Of a DNA stretch of 64,000 nt, positions 1 to 7,297 are shown piece after piece. This stretch comes from Planctomycetota bacterium (lineage in GTDB: Bacteria > Planctomycetota > JACOTG01): the NCBI GenBank assembly GCA_016178505.1, contig JACOTG010000052.1:18099-82098 (forward strand), read 5' to 3'. The position numbers were made by a program, and so were the translations under genes. Below the pieces are notes generated by a model. That model was given only the letters and a program-made list of their open reading frames with translations, did not search any database and was not told where the DNA came from. How positions within the stretch are numbered: the first letter of the stretch is position 1; every line of letters begins with the position of its first letter.

Positions 1-477
1 GCGTTCCTCCGTCGATACCCTCGCCTCGAGGCGACCTTGTTCGACTATCCATGGACGCTCGCCGTCGCGAAGACGCTCGTCGCCGAGGACGGCGTCAGTT
101 CCCGCGTTTCGTTCGTAGGCGGCGACTTCGAGAAAGACGCTTTGCCGAGCGGGTTCGACGTCGTGCTGGCGAGCCAGATCCTCCACGGGATCGCTGAACC
201 CGCCCTGCGATCGTTGATGAGCCGCATGCGAGGTGCGCTCGTCCCTGGAGGCCGCCTGCTGATTCGCGAGTTCCGCCTCGACCGGTCGCGCACGAAGCCG
301 GCGTATGGCGCAGCATTCTCGCTCAACATGCTGCTCGGCACCGATGCGGGCCGGGCGTACACCGTCGACGAGTACGTGGCCTTTGCGCGCGATGCTGCGT
401 TTGCGACCGCACGGCCCCTCGCCGTCAAAGGATTGCCACCGGAACAAGTGGTCATCGAGGCCCGAGTGCCGCGATAA
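1..477 (+). CDS. Partial O-methyltransferase (SAM-dependent, Methyltransf_2-like), 5' end outside the window
   Basis: The reading frame is open from base 1 and stops at 475-477, so the N-terminal part, including the dimerisation domain and the Gly-rich SAM loop, lies upstream. The visible 158 residues match the C-terminal half of small-molecule O-methyltransferases: a DYPWTLAVAK segment where family members read a variation of FDLP, then GGDF (acidic SAM-contact region), LASQILHG, and PGGRLLIREF. This family methylates hydroxyls of small metabolites such as antibiotics, carotenoids or quinones; the substrate cannot be read from here. It stands alone before a broken gene. Family assignment is fairly sure, function is not. 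Confidence 0.7.
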   Translation, partial: AFLRRYPRLEATLFDYPWTLAVAKTLVAEDGVSSRVSFVGGDFEKDALPSGFDVVLASQILHGIAEPALRSLMSRMRGALVPGGRLLIREFRLDRSRTKPAYGAAFSLNMLLGTDAGRAYTVDEYVAFARDAAFATARPLAVKGLPPEQVVIEARVPR

Positions 478-491
478 TCCTCGGAGCGTGA

Positions 492-1297
492 TGCGACTCC
501 GGCAATCCCGACTCGTTGAAAGCGTGGTGGCTCGATCGCATGCAGAAGCCGGCGAACCCCCTCGAGGAGAAGCTCGCCTCTTCTGGCATGGACATTTTGC
601 GACCAGCAATTCGAAGGTCGAGCGCCTCGACCTCATGCACGCGCAGAATCAACTGTTCCGACGCTATGCCGTCGGGCCGTTTCGGAGTCTGCTGGTCGGC
701 GTCGCCAAAGATCCGGCGATGATCGTGTGGCTGGAAAGCAACGCCAACCAGAAGGGCAAGCCAAACGAGAATTCTGCGCGCGAGCGACTCGAACCGTTCA
801 CGACGGGGCCAGGCCCCGACACCGAGCAGGACGTGGTGGACGCCGCGCGCGCCTTCACGGGATGGCATCAGCGTGGCGGCGAGTTTCACTTCGAGAGCGA
901 CGCGCACGACACGGACACGAAAACGGTCCTCGGCGAAACCGGCGACCTCGACGTCGTGCTGCGTCGGCCGGAAGCGGCCCGGTTCCTCGCGCGCAAGCTC
1001 CTTGTGGACTTCGCATTCGACGCGCCCGAAGACGCCGTCGTCGCGGCACTCGCCGACCGACTCTTGCGGGCGCAGTACGCATTGCGCCCCGTGTTGCGCG
1101 ATCTGCACGGTGCGACGCCGTCTCTGACCGACCTCTACCTGAACCGCAACTTGAAGTTCACCACCGACCTGCGATCGGTCTGTGCCACGGTCCTCGACCG
1201 GTGGCTCGAGCTGCCGTCCGAGGCGATTCGCGGCGCGAAGTACGAGCCGCTTCCGTTCGTTCGCGACGCCGCGGTGTCACCTGCTTCCGAACACTGA
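492..1297 (+). pseudogene. Decayed chimera of a DUF1800 protein and the tail of a DUF1501 protein
   Basis: The fragment begins in one frame just after a stop at 489-491 and encodes AWWLDRMQKPANPLEEKLA, typical of DUF1800. The match then continues one frame over from about base 573 with LFWHGHFATSNSKVERLDLM, so a single base has been lost near 567-575. The DUF1800 match runs through VAKDPAMIVWLESN, PNENSARERLEPFTTGPG (usually ARELMELFTLG) and DAARAFTGW to about base 1105. There it changes abruptly to HGATPSLTDL, LKFTTDLRSVCATVLDRWL and EPLPFV, which is the C-terminal signature of DUF1501. DUF1800 and DUF1501 genes normally sit side by side, so an internal deletion joining the two explains the fusion. 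The N-terminus of DUF1800 is also missing. Three separate lesions argue for a pseudogene. Confidence 0.8.
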
Positions 1298-1400
1298 TCG
1301 TTGCCTGTCCGCCGCGCGCCGCACGACACGCGTGCGGTATCGAAAACGATTGTGCTCTCTCCCCTGAAGCGGCGCGGCGCATCCCGTGGGTTCCCGCCGC

Positions 1401-2909
1401 TCAACTTCGGTCGGAAACCGGCGACTTCGAGTCGGACTTGGCCGCGTCGTGCGCGCCCGGGATCCTTCGCAGCAGGTCTTCGAACTTGAGGCCAGTCAAC
1501 GCTTCGATCGTCGGTGGCAGCTGCGCGAGGATGTTCGTGACGTCGCGCGTGACCTTGCTCGCGCCAGCGCCGTCTTGCGGGTTGCCACCGTTGCTGACGA
1601 TGACGATCTTGTCCGTGCGCGACAACGGTTCGGCGATCGCGCGCGCGAGTTCGGGCAGACGATCGATGATCATTTGCGCCATCGCCGCCTCGGTGTACGC
1701 CTTCCACGAGTCGGCCTTCTTCGCCATCGCCTCGGCTTCGCTTGCTCCCTTCGCGGCGATCACGGCCGCGTCGGCGAGACCTTTTGCCTTCGCCGCGTCG
1801 GCCTCTCCGACGCCCATGACGCGCGCAGCCTCGGCGTGGCCCTCGGCTTCCTGCTCGAGCTTGAATCGCTCGGCCTCGGCGAGCGCCTGGATGCGATAGC
1901 GCTCGGCATCCGCGGGACGGCTCACTGTGGCTTCCAGCTCCTTTTGGCGGCGCGTGATTTCTTTCTCCTGGATCTCGATCCCCTTCGTCTTTTCGACGAT
2001 TTGCACCTGCATCTCTTCGTTTTTCACGGACTGTCCGGTTTTGTAGCGCTGAAGATCGTAGGCGAGATCCGCTTCCGCGCGCTTGAGGTTCACCGACGCC
2101 CCATACTCCGCCTTTTTCATCTCGAAGTCGCGGTTTGCCTCGGCGATCTTCGTATCGGCGAGGATCTTCGCCATTTGCCCTTCCTGCGTCGCCTGAGCGC
2201 TCTTGATCATCGAGTCGCGATCGGCTTGCGCCTGAGCGATGATCGCGTCGCGCTTGACTTCGGCAACGCGCGGCTTGCCGAGCGCTTCGAGATATCCTTC
2301 GTTGTCTTTGATTTCGCGCAGCGTGAACGAGATGATCTCGAGCCCCATGTTCGCGAGGTCCGTTGCGGCGACGTCTTGCACTTTCTGCTGAAACATTTCG
2401 CGGTTGCGGTAGATCTCCTCCATCGTGAGCGTGCCGACGATCGCGCGCAGGTGCCCTTCGATCGTCTGCAGCGCGATCTTCATGATCTCGTTGGTGGGCT
2501 TCGACAGGAACTGTTCCGATGCCGTCGCGATCGCGACGTCGTCGCCCTTCACTTTGATCTGCGCGACGCCGTCGACGAAGACCGACACGCCGGTCACGCA
2601 GTAGACGGCGGGCGTCTTGACGTCGAGCGTCATCAGCTCGAGCGACAGGATCTCGGCTTTCTCGACGACGGGCCACACGAACGCGCCGCCGCCCTTCACG
2701 ATCCGATAGCCGACCGAGTGCTTCTTGCCGTCCGGCTCGAGGATGAGTCGCTTCCGGCCGGAAATCACGAGGACTTCGTTCGGCCCGACCTTCGTGTACC
2801 GGCTCGCGTACGTGAGCAAGAAGATGAGGAGCGCCGCGACGATCCCGCCCGCAACGACGATGACCAGTGGGTCGCTGACGTTCGCGAGCAGTACTGTTGG
2901 GACATTCAC
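1401..2909 (-). CDS. Flotillin family (SPFH/band 7) membrane scaffold protein
   Basis: 502 residues. One N-terminal membrane segment (about residues 13-35) is followed by an SPFH domain with VGPNEVLVISG and VTGVSVFVDGVAQIKV. A long coiled-coil rich in Ala, Glu and Lys then covers roughly residues 215-410 (repeats such as EAEAMAKKADSWKAYTEAA). The C-terminus is the flotillin type, with ALTGLKFEDLLRRIPG near the end. Flotillins oligomerise at the inner membrane and organise membrane microdomains. The next gene downstream of its promoter side (2955-3587) is an NfeD-like membrane protein, the usual partner (yuaF-yuaG arrangement in Bacillus). The start ATG is 45 bases after the stop of that partner, consistent with one operon. 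Confidence 0.92.
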   Translation of the reverse strand: MNVPTVLLANVSDPLVIVVAGGIVAALLIFLLTYASRYTKVGPNEVLVISGRKRLILEPDGKKHSVGYRIVKGGGAFVWPVVEKAEILSLELMTLDVKTPAVYCVTGVSVFVDGVAQIKVKGDDVAIATASEQFLSKPTNEIMKIALQTIEGHLRAIVGTLTMEEIYRNREMFQQKVQDVAATDLANMGLEIISFTLREIKDNEGYLEALGKPRVAEVKRDAIIAQAQADRDSMIKSAQATQEGQMAKILADTKIAEANRDFEMKKAEYGASVNLKRAEADLAYDLQRYKTGQSVKNEEMQVQIVEKTKGIEIQEKEITRRQKELEATVSRPADAERYRIQALAEAERFKLEQEAEGHAEAARVMGVGEADAAKAKGLADAAVIAAKGASEAEAMAKKADSWKAYTEAAMAQMIIDRLPELARAIAEPLSRTDKIVIVSNGGNPQDGAGASKVTRDVTNILAQLPPTIEALTGLKFEDLLRRIPGAHDAAKSDSKSPVSDRS

Positions 2910-2954
2910 GGCCGTTCCTCCTTGTTCTGCACTGCCGAACAGTTCATCAATTCG

Positions 2955-3587
2955 TCACGCGGAGGCGCCCGCTGGCGACTCATCGCGAACACCTTTGCGC
3001 CCGGCGACGAGAAACGTGCCCCCAATGACTCGCCGGACGATGACGGATTCGTGCGCCGTGAATCGTTCGCCGTCGACGCCTCGCGCCGGTGCAGTGAAGC
3101 GCGAGCCGCGAAGCACATACGCGATCTGCCCGACGCCGTGTTCCGGAATGGCCACGGTCACCTCGGCTTCAACGCCAAGGACTTCGCCGTGCCGAGGTTC
3201 GCTCGAGCTTTGCGTGACATCGAAAAACGCATTGAAGAGGTAGACCGTGGCGGCCGCGACCACGAGGCCCGACACGGAAGCAAGGCCGAGATGTTCGACG
3301 GTTCCGAGCCCCAACAATCGCTTGCCGAGAAGCCCCACCCCACCGAACGCCGTGATGAACATGCAAATCGTCACTGGCGAGAGCGGCGAGAAATGAATCG
3401 TCCCCGAGTCGCCGACGTCGCCCGAATCCATCTGGTGTTCGACGTTGGCGTCCACGTCGTGCCCGACGTCACCGCCGACGTGTCCACCGATGTCGCCGTG
3501 GTGGCCGCCGAAAACGCCGCTCAGCACCCCGGACAGGATTGCGAAGATGAGTCCGACAGCGAAACAAAGCAGGTAGACCTGGTCCAT
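2955..3587 (-). CDS. NfeD/YuaF-like membrane protein, partner of flotillin
   Basis: 210 residues from an ATG at 3587 preceded by GGAG eight bases upstream; the frame extends further but upstream residues are Arg-rich and non-native. An N-terminal membrane helix (DQVYLLCFAVGLIFAILSGV) is followed by a His/Gly/Asp-rich stretch (GGHHGDIGGHVGGDVGHDVD), two further hydrophobic segments near residues 70-125, and a C-terminal OB-like beta domain (GEVLGVEAEVTVAIPEHGVGQ). The layout of membrane helices plus a soluble C-terminal OB fold is that of NfeD-like proteins, which are encoded next to flotillins. The His/Asp-rich loop may bind metal, which is inference. Assignment rests on topology and context. 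Confidence 0.72.
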   Translation of the reverse strand: MDQVYLLCFAVGLIFAILSGVLSGVFGGHHGDIGGHVGGDVGHDVDANVEHQMDSGDVGDSGTIHFSPLSPVTICMFITAFGGVGLLGKRLLGLGTVEHLGLASVSGLVVAAATVYLFNAFFDVTQSSSEPRHGEVLGVEAEVTVAIPEHGVGQIAYVLRGSRFTAPARGVDGERFTAHESVIVRRVIGGTFLVAGRKGVRDESPAGASA

Positions 3588-3609
3588 TCCGATCTCCACG
3601 TCACACCTC

Positions 3610-4233
3610 CTATCGGGATGGAAGCCCCGGCGCCGGCACAAACGGCGCCTTATTCGCGCCCGCAATCCCGGAATTCTTCTGCGTCGGGGGCAGCTCCCCC
3701 GGAGCGAGCCGGCCGGCGATGTACGCCAGGCCACCGGTTTCGACGTCGATCACGAAGCCGTAGATGGCAATGGTCTTCGGAATGAACGGCGACGCCGCGA
3801 TCGCTTGGACGACCTGCCGCACATTCTCGGATTCATCCGGAATGATCCCGAGCCACTCTCGCACGTCATGCACTCCCAGCGCCTCGCGCGGAATGCCGAG
3901 CGTTTTCATGCGGTCGAGCGCGTTCGCGACGTCCATGCGCATCCCGCAGCGCGTGTGGCCGATGACGAGCACCTCGCGGATGTCGAAGAGCAGGACTCCC
4001 GCGAGAAGGGACCGAATCACGCTGGAGTCGGTAGGAGTACGTGTGTTGCCCGCATTTCGAATCATGATCGCGTCGCCACGCCGCACTCCGATCGCACGCT
4101 CGAGGAAATCGCTCAATCGAAAGTCCATGCACGAGACGACGGCCCAGTGCTTTCGCGGCTCGTGCGGCTGCGGTTCCGGGCGGTTTTCCGCGAGGAAGCG
4201 CGCGTTGGTCTTGAGAATCTCCTCGAGCGGCAT
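3610..4233 (-). CDS. Beta-class carbonic anhydrase
   Basis: 207 residues. Zinc ligands of the beta class are visible: C35 in SCMDFR with the D37-R39 dyad, and H93 and C96 in IGHTRCGM. The enzyme interconverts CO2 and bicarbonate in the cytoplasm. The overall pattern (MPLEEILKTNARFLAE start, RNAGNTRTPTDSSVIRSL, IPKTIAIYGFVIDVETG) matches the small type II beta-CA branch. It lies 22 bases upstream of the NfeD-like gene on the same strand, so it may be co-transcribed with the flotillin pair. A Pro/Gly-rich tail of about 30 residues follows the domain. Confidence 0.92.
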   Translation of the reverse strand: MPLEEILKTNARFLAENRPEPQPHEPRKHWAVVSCMDFRLSDFLERAIGVRRGDAIMIRNAGNTRTPTDSSVIRSLLAGVLLFDIREVLVIGHTRCGMRMDVANALDRMKTLGIPREALGVHDVREWLGIIPDESENVRQVVQAIAASPFIPKTIAIYGFVIDVETGGLAYIAGRLAPGELPPTQKNSGIAGANKAPFVPAPGLPSR

Positions 4234-4364
4234 CGCATCCTCCGAAGAGCTGCGACGATGGAGAATCGTCCCCTATCCGGCCCGCGTCATTCTAGGTGAC
4301 CAACGAGGCAAGTCAACGAACGGAGCACGCCAGGACGTCGAGACTGGGAGGGAGTGACGAACCG

Positions 4365-4541
4365 CTAGCTCGGCGATCCGCCGTGCCCGGCTCGGGACGC
4401 GTGCGACTTTTCGGAGGCGTGAGACTTCTCGGACGACCTCGATCGAGGCCGCGCCTTGGCCGCCTGGGTCTTCCGCTTCAGCTTCGCCATGCGCTGCTTG
4501 CGTCGATGAAGTCGTTTCATTTCCGCTTTGTGCTTACCCAC
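4365..4541 (-). CDS. Small very basic protein of unknown function
   Basis: 58 residues from a GTG at 4541 that sits behind a strong GGAGG about six bases upstream. The first 35 residues are almost all Lys, Arg and His (HKAEMKRLHRRKQRMAKLKR), followed by a Ser/His-rich tail with the repeat SEKSHASEKSHAS. The composition resembles small ribosome- or nucleic-acid-associated proteins, but no specific family can be named. The good ribosome site and base composition like its neighbours support a real gene. It stands alone between the carbonic anhydrase and the CPBP protease. Confidence 0.5.
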   Translation of the reverse strand: MGKHKAEMKRLHRRKQRMAKLKRKTQAAKARPRSRSSEKSHASEKSHASRAGHGGSPS

Positions 4542-4584
4542 GTCGTTACCTCCTCCGAATCGGTCGTTGCGATGAAGGGCGGAA

Positions 4585-5154
4585 CTATACCGGCTCGTTG
4601 GGCGGATCGGAAGAGAGTTTCTGTGGCTCGGACGGTGCAATCCGAGAGATCCGAAAGAGGCTCACGCCGTTCACGAGCGCATGTGCCGTAATGACCGCGA
4701 GCAGGCTCTCCCGCCACATGACGACGCCGCCGAATGCGAACCCGACGCCGAGCGCGAACAGCGTCCACGCGAAGAATCGCCGATCAGGCCCCGTGTGGAC
4801 GCAGCCGAAGAGGAGGCTCGCAGGCACGTATCCGACGATCGGTTGCAGCGCGCCACGGAACAGGACTTCCTCCCCGATCCCACTCGCGACGGCGAGCAGG
4901 CAGACTTCACCGAAGGCGAGGCGCCCGAGAATCCGCGCGAACTCCGCCTCCAGCTCTTCCATGATCGGGAATCGGCCGGCGAGCGACGTGAGCCCGAGGA
5001 TGACGCCGGCCGCAGCGGCGCCAACTCCGACCTCGCATGCAATGGACGACACCGTGAGGGCGGGAACGAACACGAACCGAATGCCGGAGAGGTAGGCGAT
5101 GCCGTAACCCGCGAGGATGAAGACGGCATAGAAAACGAAGACGAGGCGCGCGAT
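4585..5154 (-). CDS. CPBP family intramembrane glutamic protease (CAAX protease-like), unusual start
   Basis: About 189 residues. The family motifs are EEVLFRG (catalytic Glu pair and Arg), FGCVHTG (His) and ITAHALVN (second His). These multi-pass proteins cleave or process membrane substrates. The first standard start in frame is GTG at 5073, but the frame continues upstream through a clear membrane helix (RLVFVFYAVFILAGYGIAYL) to the stop of the previous gene, with no ATG, GTG or TTG. A GGAGG at 5164-5168 points to initiation at ATC 5154-5152 (nine-base spacing) or ACG 5157-5155. It is the last gene of the sigma/anti-sigma operon, 24 bases after the DUF3106 gene. Confidence 0.8.
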   Translation of the reverse strand: MARLVFVFYAVFILAGYGIAYLSGIRFVFVPALTVSSIACEVGVGAAAAGVILGLTSLAGRFPIMEELEAEFARILGRLAFGEVCLLAVASGIGEEVLFRGALQPIVGYVPASLLFGCVHTGPDRRFFAWTLFALGVGFAFGGVVMWRESLLAVITAHALVNGVSLFRISRIAPSEPQKLSSDPPNEPV

Positions 5155-5163
5155 CGTCCAATC

Positions 5164-5168
5164 CCTCC
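5164..5168 (-). promoter_or_regulatory. Shine-Dalgarno GGAGG deciding a non-standard start of the CPBP protease
   Basis: GGAGG on the minus strand, nine bases before ATC (5154-5152) and six before ACG (5157-5155). No ATG, GTG or TTG is in frame between this site and GTG 5073, which would delete the first membrane helix. Confidence 0.5.
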
Positions 5169-5178
5169 GAACGACCGT

Positions 5179-6057
5179 TCAGCGCGGCCCATCACCTCGC
5201 GAATGCGATCGCTCGGGCGCAAATCGTCGCAACTCGTGGAAGAATTCGATAGGCGGCAACGCTTCCAACCGGGTGCGTTCGTCGGTCGAGATCTCTTGCC
5301 ACCACTGCGGCGGATGCTTGAGGAAGTCTTCCTTGTGCAGCTTGTCCCATTCCCCACGACGCTCGGCTTCCGGAAGCGATTCGATTCGGAGTCGTTCGGC
5401 CTCGTCGATCCCGTGGAATCGGCCGCGGCGATGCTCGGGCTCGTTCGGGTCGTCGCGATCCCTGTCACCATTCATCCGATGGCGCAATCGTCCGATCTCG
5501 GGGCCGCGAGCCGGCGGCGGCAGCGAAAGGATTCGGTCGCGTTCCGCGGCGTCCAGGCGACCCGCATTCACTTGATCGTCGAGAAACTGCCGCTGGTCGC
5601 GTTCGATCTTCTCGAAGAACAGGCGACGAAACTGCTGCTCGCGTTCAGGTGGCTGCAGCTGTTCCAGTTGTTGGCGCTGATCGTCAGGCAGGTTCTTCAG
5701 GAACTGCTCCTTCATTCGTCGCATCCGCTCTTCGACGACGCGATGCATCTCTCGCCGATGCTCGAAGGGAGGAAGCTTCTCGATTCGCTCGCGTTCAGGC
5801 GTCGGCGTTTCCCGCAGGCCACGCCGCTCCTGCTCTTCGAACGCTTCGTGCCGGCGGCGGACCTGTTCGCGCTCCTCGGCAGACAGCCGCTTCCATCTTT
5901 CATGATTCTCGCGAATTCGGCGTTGCTCTTCCGGCGGTAGCTTTTTCCACCGCTCGAAGTTCTCGCGCAGCGCGTCCGGCGGTGGAGGCCCGACTTCCTG
6001 CGCCGAGGCGATCATCGAGACGAGGAACGAGAGAACGAGTGTGATGAGCGCGCGCAC
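5179..6057 (-). CDS. Secreted Glu/Arg-rich DUF3106-like protein
   Basis: 292 residues from a GTG at 6057 that lies one base after the anti-sigma stop and is preceded by GGGAGG; a longer start at 6084 would overlap that gene. A signal peptide (VRALITLVLSFLVSMIASAQE) with an Ala-Ser-Ala cleavage site is visible. The mature part is a highly charged helical protein with DUF3106-type repeats of the pattern RWKKLPPEEQRRIRENHERW, each turning on a Leu-(Pro/Ser)-x-Glu-Glu motif. DUF3106 genes are commonly found in ECF sigma/anti-sigma operons, as here. It may act as a periplasmic sensor in that circuit (inference, by analogy with helical periplasmic stress sensors). Confidence 0.72.
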   Translation of the reverse strand: MRALITLVLSFLVSMIASAQEVGPPPPDALRENFERWKKLPPEEQRRIRENHERWKRLSAEEREQVRRRHEAFEEQERRGLRETPTPERERIEKLPPFEHRREMHRVVEERMRRMKEQFLKNLPDDQRQQLEQLQPPEREQQFRRLFFEKIERDQRQFLDDQVNAGRLDAAERDRILSLPPPARGPEIGRLRHRMNGDRDRDDPNEPEHRRGRFHGIDEAERLRIESLPEAERRGEWDKLHKEDFLKHPPQWWQEISTDERTRLEALPPIEFFHELRRFAPERSHSRGDGPR

Positions 6058-6058
6058 G

Positions 6059-6556
6059 TCAACCCTCCCGATCGTTGGTGTCATCGACGTCCGGATCCGC
6101 CGCCCGAAGGTCTAGGTCGCTTCCGATGTCCGGCGCCATCAGGTCGTCGAGTTTGTCGTAGAGGTCGAGGTTCTGCACGATGTCGAGCACAACGGGGTCA
6201 TCCAGCACTCCCGCGCTCGATGGTCCGCCGATATGCGGATGCCAAACGAGCGATCCGATCGTGACAAGCGCGGCGACGACGGCCGCAGCCGCGAGCCATC
6301 GACGAAGCTGGACGACGCGACGGGGTCTCGACGTCGCCTCGCGTTCCACGGCGTCGAGGATCGCCAACGTGGTCTTTGTCCGCACTTCGATGCCCGGATA
6401 CTCCGAGAGCAAATCGCCCGTGGCCCGATGTCCGTCGGCGAGCGCGGCGCATGCCGTGCACGTCGCCAGATGTTCGCGAACGGACTGAGCCTCGAGCTGC
6501 GAGAGCTCACCGTCGGCGAACGCTACGAGTTCGAGTCGCGTTTCATCGCAGTTCAT
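6059..6556 (-). CDS. Anti-sigma factor with zinc-finger (zf-HC2) domain
   Basis: 165 residues. The N-terminal anti-sigma zinc finger is read from CDETRLELVAFADGELS and HLATCTACA (H-x3-C-x2-C). One membrane helix lies at about residues 87-105 (WLAAAAVVAALVTIGSLVW), then an acidic C-terminal part outside the membrane (DDLMAPDIGSDLDL). Such proteins hold an ECF sigma factor at the membrane until released. It follows the sigma gene by 19 bases and directly precedes the DUF3106 gene, as expected for an ECF operon. The cytoplasmic N-terminus and periplasmic C-terminus are inferred from family topology. Confidence 0.88.
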   Translation of the reverse strand: MNCDETRLELVAFADGELSQLEAQSVREHLATCTACAALADGHRATGDLLSEYPGIEVRTKTTLAILDAVEREATSRPRRVVQLRRWLAAAAVVAALVTIGSLVWHPHIGGPSSAGVLDDPVVLDIVQNLDLYDKLDDLMAPDIGSDLDLRAADPDVDDTNDREG

Positions 6557-6575
6557 GACGTCACCTCGATTCGAC

Positions 6576-7166
6576 TCATCGAACCTCCTCGCGGAGATAG
6601 GGCATGAGCCGTTCCTTGATCCGCTCGCGTGCGCGGAACAGAAGCGATTTCACCGCCATCACTGTCAAGTCCATCGCCTCGGCGACCTCCTCGTAGGAGA
6701 GGTCTTGGTACTTGTTCAACACGATCGCGAGACGTTGCGCATCCGGAAGCCCGTCGACGATTCCACGAATCCGCTCCCCCATTTCGTCGCGAAGCAGCGC
6801 GACCGGCGGCGCAGACGCCTTCGTGTCCTCGATCTGGATCGGCGTCGCGTTTCGTCCGTCGGCTGCAAGCCCCTCCAGCGACATCGCTCGTCGTCCCTTT
6901 CGCGCACGGAGCGCGTTGAGGCAGGCGTTCGAGGCGATCCGATACAGCCACGTCGTGAACTTGGCGTCCGGTCGGTACGACGCACGTGCGCGGTAAAGCC
7001 GAAGAAAAACGTCTTGCGTGAGGTCTTCGGCTTCGTCGCGGTCGCCGAGAAAACGGTACGCGAGGTTCAAGATCGGCTCTTGATGTCGACGGAGCAGAAT
7101 CTCGAAAGCTGCGGTATCGCCCTTCTGCAGTCCAAGCATCAGGGCCACGTCGGAATCATCGTGCAT
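6576..7166 (-). CDS. ECF (sigma-E-like) RNA polymerase sigma factor
   Basis: 196 residues from the ATG at 7166, chosen because GAGGA lies about eight bases upstream; a GTG at 7199 would add 11 residues without a visible ribosome site. Region 2 is clear (LGDRDEAEDLTQDVFLRLYR and FTTWLYRIASNACLN), and so is region 4 (DLSYEEVAEAMDLTVMAVKS). There is no region 3 or 1.1, as expected for an ECF factor. It heads an operon with its anti-sigma factor, a DUF3106 protein and a CPBP protease. Upstream at 7200-7290 are GGGAAATTCC and TGAAAC on the minus strand, which could be part of an autoregulated ECF promoter, but this is not secure. Confidence 0.9.
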   Translation of the reverse strand: MHDDSDVALMLGLQKGDTAAFEILLRRHQEPILNLAYRFLGDRDEAEDLTQDVFLRLYRARASYRPDAKFTTWLYRIASNACLNALRARKGRRAMSLEGLAADGRNATPIQIEDTKASAPPVALLRDEMGERIRGIVDGLPDAQRLAIVLNKYQDLSYEEVAEAMDLTVMAVKSLLFRARERIKERLMPYLREEVR

Positions 7167-7297
7167 CCGCCATTCCTCGAGGAAGCGGCCATGAAACACG
7201 GGCTGGTGCGCCGGGTTTCAGGAATTTCCCGCCGTTTCAAACTGGACCGGCGTCGGGGCTACGCAACTAGTCTATCGGAAACGGGCGGCTTGCAACG

